NCBI GenBank assembly: GCA_037179385.1
Contig: CM074179.1
Location: 124,001-188,000 of the forward strand
Direction: 5' to 3'
Length of the DNA stretch: 64,000 nucleotides
Source: Holothuria scabra
Lineage: Eukaryota > Echinodermata > Holothuroidea > Aspidochirotida > Holothuriidae
Below, one piece after another: positions 63,967 through 64,000 of this stretch (positions within the stretch are counted from its first letter, which is position 1; each line of letters starts with the position of its first letter). The notes under the pieces were generated by a model that saw only the letters and a program-made list of their open reading frames with translations, ran no database searches and had not been told where the DNA came from. Made by a program: the position numbers and the translations under genes.

Positions 63967-64000
63967 AGAAAAAACATGCTGGGTGTAACATTCCCCCTAG

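Noticed and set aside
1..64000. CRISPR arrays, bacterial operons, tRNA or rRNA genes
   Set aside because: Nothing with regular spacers or cloverleaf/ribosomal signatures was seen; the sequence is eukaryotic. A tRNAscan/Infernal run was not possible.

Overview
The window looks like animal nuclear DNA, most likely from a marine deuterostome. That is an inference from the transposon mix, the spliced genes with canonical introns, and the many AACGTTAGGCCTA-type short repeats seen in echinoderm-like genomes; the species cannot be named. There are no bacterial features, operons or confidently recognised host housekeeping genes. Almost all recognisable coding sequence belongs to mobile elements, most of them broken.

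Layout. (1) 1-900: minus-strand fragment of a LINE reverse transcriptase. (2) 1285-13790: a degenerate Polinton/Maverick (adintovirus-like) element. It has a plus-strand protein-primed DNA polymerase B with duplicated acidic 5' exons. Packed on the minus strand are two uncharacterised proteins, the packaging ATPase, an adenain-type protease, the major capsid protein, a small basic core-like protein, the penton-type minor capsid protein and a chromodomain integrase. (3) 14510-34766: a 20,257-bp block with 36-bp perfect terminal inverted repeats beginning CAGTTCGGG, flanked by direct TTTAA (contains TTAA). It encodes a MADS-like plus chromodomain protein at the left and a large spliced zinc-binding protein at the right, both reading inward. 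Its centre has been colonised by MITEs. (4) 34951-36405: two more minus-strand genes, one with tandem PC4-like domains, which I interpret as the rest of the same Polinton beyond the 20-kb insertion. (5) 36815-45450: tandem repeats, two decayed copies of an unusual reverse transcriptase (FYPSIS / DDGL motifs), a C-rich/G-rich repeat family, a Tx1/L1-like LINE copy (A), and a complete-looking minus-strand type-I hammerhead ribozyme at 43642-43712. (6) 45450-50770: gene-poor repeats. (7) 50778-52590: an RNase H-bearing LINE of the I/Nimb type. (8) 52592-63966: three more copies (B, C, D) of the Tx1/L1-like LINE, nested and in opposing orientations.

How it fits together: I read this as a layered graveyard of mobile DNA. 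A Polinton was invaded by a giant TTAA-type cut-and-paste element, which was itself invaded by hAT-like, MULE-like and other MITEs. On the right, successive LINE insertions landed in one another, including a 54-bp in-frame insertion of a LINE 3' end into another LINE's reverse transcriptase. The candidates for a poorly described system are the 20-kb element with its two unusual proteins and the hammerhead ribozyme near the FYPSIS reverse transcriptase. Everything is from reading alone; no database search or structure prediction was run.
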